From Hungatella sp. (lineage in GTDB: Bacteria; Bacillota; Clostridia; Lachnospirales; Lachnospiraceae), in NCBI GenBank assembly GCA_022792815.1, contig JAAWBS010000029.1, positions 1 to 63,204 on the forward strand: 63,204 bases of DNA, written 5' to 3'. The notes under the pieces are model-generated. The model was given only the letters and a program-made list of their open reading frames with translations, searched no databases and had not been told where the DNA came from. The position numbers and the translations under genes are program-made. This document shows, one piece after another, positions 15,331 to 23,131 of this stretch (its first letter is position 1; each line of letters starts with the position of its first letter).

Positions 15331-15924
15331 ATGAAAGAACATGAAACTGCAAAATTTGAACGGTTTGGAAGCTTCTTTTTTCTGCTTCTGCTGGGCCTGG
15401 GCCTTATTCTGCCGTTCGCACTGTCCCTTGTGGCCTGTATCGCCCATGGGGGGGAATTCCAATTTGACATATTTTTGACCCTCGGACTGGTATTCCTGGT
15501 TATGATCTGGATCTGCCTGATTATGCTGATCGGATACGGCAATCTGACATCTATATTTGTAAAGCGCACCGCCAAGGGAGTCAGTGCACTTCCCTACCGC
15601 TTTACCAGTTCCTTCACCGGGAGAGGCGGGATCCTGTACATAGACGTGGAAAACGGATACATCGGGTTCATTTCCGCATACAATCCCTTAAAGATCCAGG
15701 TCTTCCGCGCATCCCGCATCGACTCCGCCAAGACCATCGCTTCCGCCATGACCGGCATTCGCTTCGTGTTCTATCTGGAAGGCAAGAAGATCTCCATGCC
15801 CACCCTGCTCACCAACAAGGTGGTCAATACCAAATCCGGCATCGGCGCTGAGGCCGTGTCCAAGGCCGACACCTTTGTGGAACTGCTTCTGGCGGCAAAG
15901 GCACGGTCAGAAGGGAAGATGTGA
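15331..15924 (+). CDS. Membrane protein of unknown function (2 TM plus cytoplasmic domain)
   Basis: A 197-aa protein with two N-terminal transmembrane segments (about 14-36 and 47-70) and a soluble C-terminal domain (~75-197) rich in beta strands (GILYIDVENGYIGFISAYNPLKI). No family was recognised. It is the first gene of a three-gene operon divergent from the zinc-ribbon envelope operon. The next gene begins at or just past its stop codon, so translation is probably coupled. Confidence 0.7.
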   Translation: MKEHETAKFERFGSFFFLLLLGLGLILPFALSLVACIAHGGEFQFDIFLTLGLVFLVMIWICLIMLIGYGNLTSIFVKRTAKGVSALPYRFTSSFTGRGGILYIDVENGYIGFISAYNPLKIQVFRASRIDSAKTIASAMTGIRFVFYLEGKKISMPTLLTNKVVNTKSGIGAEAVSKADTFVELLLAAKARSEGKM

Positions 15925-15926
15925 CC

Positions 15927-16385
15927 ATGGACTTCACTTATTATCTGCCTGAACTTTTGCTGGGAGGCGCGGTGGCGGCTTTCCTTATCTGGGGAGCTTT
16001 TTTCGCCCGGGAGCTGTTCCGCCATTCCCGCGGCGGTTCCACCTGTGTCCACTGCCAGGCCGCGGCTTCCAAGATTACCACACCTCCCTACCTGTTTCTT
16101 CTCCCCATCTCTTTCGGCGCCAAATATGAGGACGCTCAAAACTATCTGCTGACCCATATGAAGCCGATCCTGGGAAAAGAAGAAATCCCATCCGGGCGCC
16201 GAGCCTGCCATGTGGAGGTCTGCCAGTGCAGCAAATGCGGCAAAAAACAGGTTCAGGTGACAGATTTCCTCCAGGTCCGAGGCGAGGAAACTTTGGAGGG
16301 AACCTATCATTTTCCCCTTGAGCCCTTTCAGCCGCTCCTCTCCCGCTGGGATGCGCTGGGCGGATGCCCGAGGGATGACAGATAA
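15927..16385 (+). CDS. Membrane-anchored CxxC protein of unknown function
   Basis: A 152-aa protein with an N-terminal transmembrane segment (LLLGGAVAAFLIWGAFFA). Two CxxC pairs follow: CVHC near residue 45 and CSKC near residue 102, with a further Cys before the second, which suggests one zinc ribbon formed across the chain. ATG 15927 is chosen; GTG 15921 overlaps the previous stop. No family was recognised. It is the middle gene of the three-gene operon and shares with the divergent operon the theme of a zinc-binding motif next to a membrane anchor. Confidence 0.65.
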   Translation: MDFTYYLPELLLGGAVAAFLIWGAFFARELFRHSRGGSTCVHCQAAASKITTPPYLFLLPISFGAKYEDAQNYLLTHMKPILGKEEIPSGRRACHVEVCQCSKCGKKQVQVTDFLQVRGEETLEGTYHFPLEPFQPLLSRWDALGGCPRDDR

Positions 16386-16484
16386 ATCAAGACAAGCCGG
16401 CTGACGATTTTGCAGGACCGAGATCGCGGCCATAAAGGTGCCCCCCAGAGGGGAAATCTTATAACAATAAGGGGTTATTCAGAT

Positions 16485-17204
16485 ATGAAGAAAAAGATTG
16501 TGAAAGTATTAGAATTTGTCATGGTGATCCTGGGGATCATCGCAGGTGTGTTTGTGGCCAAAAATATCAGCGTAGAGTCCATGCTCCGCAAAAAAGAGGA
16601 GCCGGTCACCCTGGCCATGACCGAGGACGGGCTTCAGGAGGACTTTATCGGTCTGCCGGCGGCAGACGACATCACCCGAGTGGAGAGTCAGGAGGATTGG
16701 GACGATACCTGGGCTGTTTCCTGCGTCACCGTAGAGCCTCTGGAGGTGATCCCCACCGGCATCGGTGTCCGCCATCCCTGGATCAGCGCCTACTCCCGAA
16801 GCAGACGGGGAGGGACCAGAAAGCGCCCTGAGGTCAGCCGCATGGTATTTGATATTCTGGACGAATACGCCGAATATTACCTGATTCAGCTTCCGGATCA
16901 GTCCTACATTCTGGCTCAGATGCCCACAGACGTTGCCAGAAAATTAAAAGCAGGCAAGCAGATCACTCTCCCTGTAGGCAAAAAGGGCGGTGTCCATCAA
17001 CAGGCTCTGGCCAACATCAAGGATCTCTGTGAAGAGTATGATGTCAATACGGAAGGCATCTTTTACTGTATCAATGACACGTGGAATGAAGGTCACTATC
17101 TGATGGTTCAGATCATCAAGCTGGGGATTGCATTCCTGGTGATGCTGGTAGTCGGAACCATCCTGATCACCATTGTCAATAAGGTCTTGAAGGTGAAAGA
17201 TTGA
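16485..17204 (+). CDS. Bitopic membrane protein of unknown function
   Basis: A 239-aa protein with transmembrane helices at both ends (about 8-28 and 210-232) and a ~180-aa domain between them. The frame is open from 16410, but ATG 16485 is preferred because it follows an AAGGGG sequence and leads straight into the Lys-rich, membrane-anchor N-terminus. No family was recognised. It is the last gene of the operon and is followed by a strong terminator. Confidence 0.7.
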   Translation: MKKKIVKVLEFVMVILGIIAGVFVAKNISVESMLRKKEEPVTLAMTEDGLQEDFIGLPAADDITRVESQEDWDDTWAVSCVTVEPLEVIPTGIGVRHPWISAYSRSRRGGTRKRPEVSRMVFDILDEYAEYYLIQLPDQSYILAQMPTDVARKLKAGKQITLPVGKKGGVHQQALANIKDLCEEYDVNTEGIFYCINDTWNEGHYLMVQIIKLGIAFLVMLVVGTILITIVNKVLKVKD

Positions 17205-17216
17205 CCCTGCATCAGA

Positions 17217-17254
17217 AGAGCAGCCCGTGTCCGGGGCTGCTCTCTTTCTTTCTA
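17217..17254 (+). terminator. Intrinsic terminator of the three-gene operon
   Basis: Stem AGAGCAGCCC (17217-17226) pairs with GGGCTGCTCT (17234-17243) around a 7-base loop, followed by a T-rich tract. The hairpin can also form on the minus strand, downstream of the cell-wall-binding repeat gene. Confidence 0.85.
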
Positions 17255-17285
17255 TGTGATTGAGAAAAAGGAGGTGTCCTGATTG

Positions 17286-18704
17286 TTACTGCTTATCCCC
17301 TCTGTGGATGACGATTCCCTCTTTGTCCGAGGCGTAGTAGGTTCCGTCGCTGTCCTTGACGTTTTTCTTGCCCTTCTGGATCTTGCCGGATTGACTCACC
17401 AGATACTCTTTTCCATCGTATTCGACGACACCGTATCTCATGCCGTCCTCGATGGTCAGCAGGCGTCCCTTTTCATAGACAGAGCCGTCGTAGATGCCTT
17501 CGGCCCCGGCTCCTTTGTCACTTCCTGACGTCTTAAAGTAGTAGGTGTATTTTTCTCCGTCCAGGGTGATGCTGCATTTGCCGGTCTCCATCACACCCTC
17601 CTTGGGCTTATCCCCAAAATAGTAGACCGCCTCCTCTTCTCCTGCTTCCGGAAAATCGCTTTCACTCTCGATCTTCTCGTAGGAGAGTATCTTTTTGCCC
17701 TCCACCTTCATTTTATACAGGCCGTAAAGCATCATCCCGTGTTCATTAAATCCATAGGGCTGCCCGTTGATGGTCTTGATCTGGCTGGTCACCACGCCCC
17801 CGCTCTTAAGCCCGTAGAACCAATAGGGCTCGTCGTCCTCATAGGCCTGAGGGTCGATGTCCTCGCTGGGGACGGCTCGGAACCATCCTGCTGCCATCCA
17901 GCACTGGTCCGGGCTGCTGTAGAAGGTATTCTCCGGGGTTGCCAAGATCCCGTCCGACAAAGTCGCAGCATACCACTCATATTTGGCGTTGCCGTTCTCT
18001 AAAAATAAGTATTTTCTTCCGTTAATGGTCTTTTTCGTGTTTGCTGCCTTCTTGCCGTTGGTCTGAAAGTAAAACCAGTACTGGTCATTGAATGAGCTGT
18101 CTTCATTCTCCTCATCTGTGACATCCAGCTCCCTCCACTCCCCGCTGACCATGGCGCCGTCGTCTTCCCCGCCGCAGTAGTAGACTCCTTCCTTCCACGC
18201 CTCCTCTCCTGTCACCCGCTGAGACTCCTCGTTGACCCAGCCGAACAGCATGTGACCTTCATCGTCAAAGGTATATTTCTTCACCGCCCCGCTGGCGGTG
18301 ACGATGGATTTGAACGAGGTTTTCCCCGACGCAGAGGCTTTGTATGCCTTGCCGTTGGCCTGGAAATAGTACCATACCTCATCGGGCTCGTCATCCTCCG
18401 GATCCTCATTGGGCAGTTTCCTCCACTGGCTGAGCACCCGGGCTCCGGTGGAATTCACATAGTAATAGTCGTCCCCGTCCTCCACCAGCCGGCTCTTTAC
18501 CATAAGGCCGTCCTCCCCGAGATAGAACCACTGGCTTCCCGATTTTTTCCAGGTATCTGTAGCGATGTCTCCATTGTTCAGATAAAAGCGCCAGTCATCT
18601 CCCTCCTGCTGCCAGCCTGTGGCTGCCAATGCCGTAAAGGACATGGCAAATGCCATCATGATTCCTGCCCCTGCCGCGGAGCACACTGCTGTTTTCCTCT
18701 TCAT
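17286..18704 (-). CDS. Secreted cell-wall/choline-binding repeat protein
   Basis: A 472-aa exported protein. It has a Sec signal peptide (KRKTAVCSAAGAGIMMAFAMSFTALAA, cleaved near residue 28 in total) and the rest is made of glucan/choline-binding-like repeats (WYYFQANGKAYK, YWFYFQTNGKKA, YWFYGLKSGGVV and so on). No catalytic domain is visible. ATG 18704 is chosen with GGAGG 8 bases before it; a TTG at 18719 is less likely. The upstream promoter has a 19-bp spacer holding a dyad, the hallmark of MerR-type activation, and the MerR gene is next to it. Confidence 0.85.
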   Translation of the reverse strand: MKRKTAVCSAAGAGIMMAFAMSFTALAATGWQQEGDDWRFYLNNGDIATDTWKKSGSQWFYLGEDGLMVKSRLVEDGDDYYYVNSTGARVLSQWRKLPNEDPEDDEPDEVWYYFQANGKAYKASASGKTSFKSIVTASGAVKKYTFDDEGHMLFGWVNEESQRVTGEEAWKEGVYYCGGEDDGAMVSGEWRELDVTDEENEDSSFNDQYWFYFQTNGKKAANTKKTINGRKYLFLENGNAKYEWYAATLSDGILATPENTFYSSPDQCWMAAGWFRAVPSEDIDPQAYEDDEPYWFYGLKSGGVVTSQIKTINGQPYGFNEHGMMLYGLYKMKVEGKKILSYEKIESESDFPEAGEEEAVYYFGDKPKEGVMETGKCSITLDGEKYTYYFKTSGSDKGAGAEGIYDGSVYEKGRLLTIEDGMRYGVVEYDGKEYLVSQSGKIQKGKKNVKDSDGTYYASDKEGIVIHRGDKQ

Positions 18705-18748
18705 TTCTTCATCCTCCAATCCTGTGTAGTATCATCTCTGACGCGGTC

Positions 18749-18779
18749 ATGATACACCCTGGAGCCGCTCCAAGGTCAA
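18749..18779 (-). promoter_or_regulatory. MerR-type promoter with 19-bp spacer and dyad
   Basis: On the minus strand: TTGACC (-35, 18774-18779), a 19-bp spacer, TATCAT (-10, 18749-18754). A 21-bp dyad (18756-18776, arms centred on GGAGC/GCTCC, 9 of 10 pairs matching) fills the spacer. MerR-family activators bind such dyads and untwist overlong spacers. It drives the cell-wall-binding repeat gene. Confidence 0.75.
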
Positions 18780-18801
18780 TGACTGAAACCTTTCAGGTTC
18801 T

Positions 18802-19662
18802 TTACAAAAGAGGAATATAGATTTCCTGGCTGTACACAGGGGATGTCCCCCTCATCCCGGAAACGTTGGATGTGACAAACACCTCAGAGGCAGGCAGGAA
18901 TCCCTTTCCCGCCGCCCAGGTCCGCATCGAGGAGATCAGGGAAACCTCCGGTTCCGGATCCCGGGCCTCCACGGTGGTGTGGATGCAGGGGCTTCCCGAA
19001 CAATCTCTCCATTCGGAGAAATCATACTCCGGCTCCATGGCCTCCATCACATCCTGATAGAGGACCAGGCTGGTGTGCCGGTACTTAAGCTCCGCCTCAT
19101 AGACCTGTTCGGCCCCGGCAGCTTCCCCGCAGCCCGGCGGTCGGAGCGAGAACCCTGACTGATACTGATAGCAGTCATAGATATAGACCATATCCATCCC
19201 CGGATATTCCTGTGTCAGCCGGAACCATTGTTTCAGACCTTCTGTGGGAGAGTCAAAGGTATAGAGCATGCGGGAATCGGGAAATGTCTTTATTCGGAAC
19301 TTATTCAAACTCCCCTCCATCTCCTCATATATCTTTTTCATAGAAAGAAGGCGGTTTAACGCCTGTCTGTGAAAACGAATGGCCCTCATCTCCTCATCGG
19401 CCTGCTGCCGCAGGGTTTCCTGATAATCAGGGCACAGAGGCGGCCTTGACAGCAGCTCCTCGATGCTGTCAAGGCCGAAATTCAGTTTTCTCGAAAATAG
19501 AATCCGCACCAGAAGATAAAGGTCATCCTCTGTAAAATATCGGTATCCGTTGGCCTTCTTCCTGGCATTCAGTATGCCCTTTTTCTCGTAAAAGCGCAGA
19601 GTGTCTCTGCTTAACCCGGTGATGGCAGCGATATCGCCGATCAGGTATTCCTGCTGTCCCAT
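18802..19662 (-). CDS. MerR family transcriptional regulator
   Basis: A 286-aa regulator with an N-terminal MerR winged helix (~5-75; IGDIAAITGLSRDTLRFYEKKGIL, NGYRYFTEDDL), a dimerisation helix (~80-125) and a C-terminal ligand-binding domain of about 150 residues. The last part resembles GyrI-like effector domains, but I cannot be sure. It sits directly upstream of the cell-wall-binding repeat gene, whose promoter has MerR architecture. Its own upstream region also has TTGACC followed by a CTC/GAG dyad, so autoregulation is plausible. Confidence 0.85.
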   Translation of the reverse strand: MGQQEYLIGDIAAITGLSRDTLRFYEKKGILNARKKANGYRYFTEDDLYLLVRILFSRKLNFGLDSIEELLSRPPLCPDYQETLRQQADEEMRAIRFHRQALNRLLSMKKIYEEMEGSLNKFRIKTFPDSRMLYTFDSPTEGLKQWFRLTQEYPGMDMVYIYDCYQYQSGFSLRPPGCGEAAGAEQVYEAELKYRHTSLVLYQDVMEAMEPEYDFSEWRDCSGSPCIHTTVEARDPEPEVSLISSMRTWAAGKGFLPASEVFVTSNVSGMRGTSPVYSQEIYIPLL

Positions 19663-19786
19663 AGTTTTTGCTCCTGTCTCTCATAAAATCTATACCGAAA
19701 AGTCTAACTCCCCGGAGAGAAAGGGTCAACCTTTGTTCCAAAATTGGAAGAATACGGAAGAAAATGTTAAGGAATGTCAGATTTCC

Positions 19787-21616
19787 TTAAACAAACATGG
19801 TCAATAGATGAACGGCTATACACAATCCCAGCCCCAGCAGAGTGGGGAGCAGAAAAGAGACCGCGGTCCATTTCAGGCTCCCCGTCTCTTTTCTGATGGT
19901 CAGGCAGGTGGTGGAGCAGGGCCAATGGAAGAGACAGAAGATCATCATGGACAGGGCTGTCCTCCAGGTCCACCCGTTGGCGGTCAGCAGTTCAACCAAA
20001 GCCGCAGGGTCCGTCATCTCCACCAGACAGCCGGTCTGCAGGTAGGCCATGAGCATGATGGGAACCACGATCTCATTGGCCGGGAATCCCAGGATAAAGG
20101 CCATGAGAATCACTCCGTCCAGCCCCATGAGACGCCCTAATGGATCCAGAAATCCGGTGAGATGAAACAGCAGGCTCCCACCGCCCACGGTCACATTGGC
20201 CAACAGCCATATGACCAGCCCGGCGGGAGCGGCTACGGCCGCAGCCCGACCCAGGACAAACAGCGTGCGGTCAAACACCGACCGAACCAGCACCTTTCCC
20301 ACCTCCGGCCGACGATAAGGGGGAAGCTCCAGGGTAAAGGCAGAGGGGACCCCCTTTAACAGCGTGTGGGACAGAACCCAGGAACAGCCCAATGTGGCTG
20401 CCACCCCGGCCAGTATCGCCGCGGTAAGAAGAAGGGCCGACAGAAAGGTGCCGGAAACACCCCTGGAGGTTCCGGTGAGAAACATCAGGGTGATCAGAGT
20501 GATCAAGGTGGGGAAACGGCCGTTGCAGGGCACTAAGGAATTGGTCAGGATTGCGATCAGGCGCTCTCTCGGGGAATCGATGATGCGGCAGCCGATGACC
20601 CCCGCCGCGTTGCATCCCAGTCCCATGGCCATGGTGAGACACTGTTTTCCGCAGGCACAGCACCGCTTAAAGGACCGGTCCATATGAAACGCCACTCTCG
20701 GCAGGTATCCCAGATCCTCCAGCAGGGTAAACAGAGGAAAGAAGATGGCCATCGGGGGCAGCATGACAGAAACCACCCAGGCCAATACCCGGTAGACCCC
20801 GTACACCAGAGCCTGAATCAGCGCCTGGGGTACCTGGAGGGCTGTCAGTCCCGCGGCAAGTCTCTCCTCCAGGGCAAAGAACATGTTCCACAGGACTGCT
20901 GACGGGTAGTTGGCTCCCGTCATGGTCAGCCAGAACACGCCCAAAAGCAGAAGAAACATGATCACACCTCCGCTGAATCGCCCGGTGACGACACGGTCGA
21001 TGATCTCCTCCCGTCTGCGGTAATTGGTCTTCGTATACCGGACCGTCTCCCCGGCCAGCTCCTTGGGAGAAAAATCCAGACAGTCATAATTTTCCCGTCC
21101 TCCCTCACACTCCAGAATCGTCTCCTTCAGCCTGAGCAGATCCTCCCTGCATCTGGCGCAGCAGGGGATCACGGGAAACTGCAGCACATCCCGCAGCAGC
21201 TCAAAATCGATCTCTATGCCCTTCCTTCTGGCCTCGTCGCAGAGATTGACACAGAGAACCACCGGAATCCCCCGGTCTCTGATCGATTCCAGGGACAGAA
21301 TCTGTTTCAGCAGATGAAGCCCCCTCTCCAGGCAGGTGGCATCGCTGACCACCACCACAGCGTCGGCTTCCCCGGAGGACAGATACTGTCTGGCCACCTC
21401 CTCCTCTTTGGAGTGGGTGTCAAGAGAATACGTGCCTGGCAGGTCCACAAGAAGGCAGGTCTTGTCATGGTGGGTAAATGTTCCGCAGGCAGTGGCCACA
21501 GTCACCCCAGCCCAGTTTCCTGTTTTCTGCCTTAACCCTGTCAGGCCGTTAAAAAGCGTGCTTTTTCCCACATTGGGATTGCCGGCCAGAGCCGCCACCA
21601 ACTGATAATGATCCAT
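19787..21616 (-). CDS. feoB: Ferrous iron transport protein B
   Basis: A 609-aa Fe(II) transporter with an N-terminal G domain: G1 GNPNVGKST (12-20), G3 DLPG (58-61), G4 NLCD (124-127, the usual FeoB variant of NKxD). The membrane part has the two Gate regions, with GCNAAGVIGCRII and LVPCNGRFP in the first and GFPANEIVVPIM in the second. It is shorter than the 773-aa E. coli protein, as many Firmicutes FeoB proteins are. The start has GGAGG 6 bases before it. FeoA is encoded 490 bases upstream on the same strand, beyond a divergent small gene. Confidence 0.95.
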   Translation of the reverse strand: MDHYQLVAALAGNPNVGKSTLFNGLTGLRQKTGNWAGVTVATACGTFTHHDKTCLLVDLPGTYSLDTHSKEEEVARQYLSSGEADAVVVVSDATCLERGLHLLKQILSLESIRDRGIPVVLCVNLCDEARRKGIEIDFELLRDVLQFPVIPCCARCREDLLRLKETILECEGGRENYDCLDFSPKELAGETVRYTKTNYRRREEIIDRVVTGRFSGGVIMFLLLLGVFWLTMTGANYPSAVLWNMFFALEERLAAGLTALQVPQALIQALVYGVYRVLAWVVSVMLPPMAIFFPLFTLLEDLGYLPRVAFHMDRSFKRCCACGKQCLTMAMGLGCNAAGVIGCRIIDSPRERLIAILTNSLVPCNGRFPTLITLITLMFLTGTSRGVSGTFLSALLLTAAILAGVAATLGCSWVLSHTLLKGVPSAFTLELPPYRRPEVGKVLVRSVFDRTLFVLGRAAAVAAPAGLVIWLLANVTVGGGSLLFHLTGFLDPLGRLMGLDGVILMAFILGFPANEIVVPIMLMAYLQTGCLVEMTDPAALVELLTANGWTWRTALSMMIFCLFHWPCSTTCLTIRKETGSLKWTAVSFLLPTLLGLGLCIAVHLLTMFV

Positions 21617-21717
21617 GGAATTCCTCCATATGTTCTTTTCCCTGTCAGCCTTAGGATTATCTTATGAAAACCAAAAACTATAAGTGCTTGGGTATTTCTT
21701 TTTTTTCCCGTTTGTGG

Positions 21718-21723
21718 TATACT
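21718..21723 (+). promoter_or_regulatory. Extended -10 promoter of the small exported protein gene
   Basis: TGG-TATACT, an extended -10 (TGN) element with a poor -35. The start codon is at 21761. Confidence 0.45.
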
Positions 21724-21760
21724 CATTACCAGTGCAGTTGAGGAAGGAGTATTGAAAGCT

Positions 21761-22042
21761 ATGTGGAATATTTTGAAAAAGACATGGTTGATGGTTATGA
21801 TGTGTCTGTGTATGTCAGCTGCAGCGGCGCCGGCTCTGGAGGCACACGCGGCAGCAGTCCAGACAGAGACCCAGGCAGTCTCCCAGGAACAGACTGCCGG
21901 GACCAGTGACGAGGAGGGCGCTTTCCTGCTGATCCTCATGGGGGGAGGGCTTTTGATCATCTTGTTTGCGGTGATCGCGGCCATGTCCACCGTGTCCGGA
22001 GCCATCAGTGTCGCTGTGAACATGGATGTGGACGGCGAATAG
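21761..22042 (+). CDS. Small exported or bitopic membrane protein
   Basis: A 93-aa protein with an N-terminal signal-like segment (LKKTWLMVMMCLCMSAAAAPALEAHA), a Gln/Thr/Glu-rich linker and a C-terminal transmembrane segment (~55-80). No family was recognised. ATG 21761 is chosen: GAGGAAGGAG is at a workable distance, while the TTG at 21752 is too close to it. It lies between feoA and feoB but on the opposite strand, with its own extended -10 promoter and terminator. A tie to iron transport is possible but unsupported. Confidence 0.6.
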   Translation: MWNILKKTWLMVMMCLCMSAAAAPALEAHAAAVQTETQAVSQEQTAGTSDEEGAFLLILMGGGLLIILFAVIAAMSTVSGAISVAVNMDVDGE

Positions 22043-22051
22043 GGATACACC

Positions 22052-22083
22052 AAAAGGGCAGTCAGCGATATGACTGCCCTTTT
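22052..22083. terminator. Bidirectional intrinsic terminator
   Basis: A 13-bp perfect stem (AAAAGGGCAGTCA at 22052-22064, TGACTGCCCTTTT at 22071-22083) with a 6-base loop. It has T-runs on both strands, so it can serve both the small exported protein gene and feoA. Confidence 0.9.
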
Positions 22084-22101
22084 GTGATAGATGGGATCCT
22101 G

Positions 22102-22338
22102 TCAGCAGAGGTCGGTCTGAACGAAGATTTCTCCGATATTCTCTTCCCGCAGTCCGATCACCGCGTTGCGGACCAGATAGGCCCTCATCCCTCCTTTTCG
22201 CCCTTTTAAGACGCAGGATATCTCTTCGTCGGGAACGAAGCCAAGGTCAGCCAGCCGTTTTGCCATATGGGCCTCACTGGCGATCCATACTACCTTGGCC
22301 TTCTCTCCCAGATCTATCTGACTTAACGGAAGCACCAT
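22102..22338 (-). CDS. feoA: FeoA domain protein
   Basis: A 78-aa SH3-like FeoA protein, a cytoplasmic partner of FeoB. Typical segments are LGEKAKVVWI near the start, AKRLADLGFVPDEEISCV in the middle and YLVRNAVIGLREE near the end, the last being the conserved G-x-x-x-x-L-R stretch. The start could be ATG 22338 or GTG 22350; neither has a strong ribosome binding site, so this is undecided. It is followed by a bidirectional terminator, so feoA and feoB are likely separate transcripts. Confidence 0.88.
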   Translation of the reverse strand: MVLPLSQIDLGEKAKVVWIASEAHMAKRLADLGFVPDEEISCVLKGRKGGMRAYLVRNAVIGLREENIGEIFVQTDLC

Positions 22339-22406
22339 AGTAAAATTCACCGGAAAAGAATGTACTTATAACCAGCATATGCAGAAAGGGAACAGGACGT
22401 GATGCC

Positions 22407-23111
22407 ATGGAATATCAGCACATCAAAAAGGGAATCTTTCAGGCAAGGCCCAACCGCTTTGTGGCACAGGTGATGATCGACGGCAAGGAACACCGAGTCC
22501 ATGTGAAAAACACCGGAAGATGCCGGGAGCTTCTGATCCCGGGAGCCACCGTAGTGCTGGAGGACCACCCGGACGCCAAGGACAAGGGCAGAAAGACCCG
22601 GTACTCTCTGGTGGCGGTCTACAAGGGGAACCTGCTGATCAATATGGACTCTCAGGCTCCCAACCAGGCGGCAGCAGAATGGCTCCTTGGCGGCGGGTTC
22701 TCCAAGGCCACCGGCAAAAAGCCGGAACAGATCAAAAGAGAAGTGACCTGGGGACAGTCCCGGTTTGACCTGGCCTTCACCGTCCAGGGGATCCCCGGCT
22801 TTTTAGAGGTAAAAGGAGTCACGTTGGAAGAAAACGGCATCGCCTTGTTTCCCGATGCCCCCACACAGCGTGGCGTGAAACACTTACAGGAGCTGTCCCA
22901 AGCTTCCAGGGAAGGAATTTTGGCCTATGTCCTTTTTGTGATTCAGATGAAGGGAGTCACCTGTTTTACTCCCAACGTGAAGATGCACAGGGAATTTGCC
23001 CTGGCTCTCGGGCAGGCGAAGGCAGCCGGAGTGCACATATTGGCCTACGACTGCCTGGTGCGGGAGAAGGGGTTCTCCATCCATCGGCCGGTCCCGGTTA
23101 AGCTTTTGTGA
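22407..23111 (+). CDS. sfsA: DNA/RNA nuclease SfsA
   Basis: A 234-aa SfsA protein. The N-terminal OB-like part (FQARPNRFVAQVMIDGKEHRVHVKNTGRCREL) and the PD-(D/E)XK core (RFDLAF, then GFLEVKGVTLEENGIALFPDAPTQRGVKHLQEL) match the family throughout and the length is usual. SfsA was named for sugar fermentation stimulation in E. coli and has nuclease activity; its role in Firmicutes is unclear. It is divergent from feoA, with 68 bases between the starts, and convergent with the enolase-superfamily gene. Confidence 0.93.
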   Translation: MEYQHIKKGIFQARPNRFVAQVMIDGKEHRVHVKNTGRCRELLIPGATVVLEDHPDAKDKGRKTRYSLVAVYKGNLLINMDSQAPNQAAAEWLLGGGFSKATGKKPEQIKREVTWGQSRFDLAFTVQGIPGFLEVKGVTLEENGIALFPDAPTQRGVKHLQELSQASREGILAYVLFVIQMKGVTCFTPNVKMHREFALALGQAKAAGVHILAYDCLVREKGFSIHRPVPVKLL

Positions 23112-23131
23112 TATCGCCCCAGGGTGAACGC

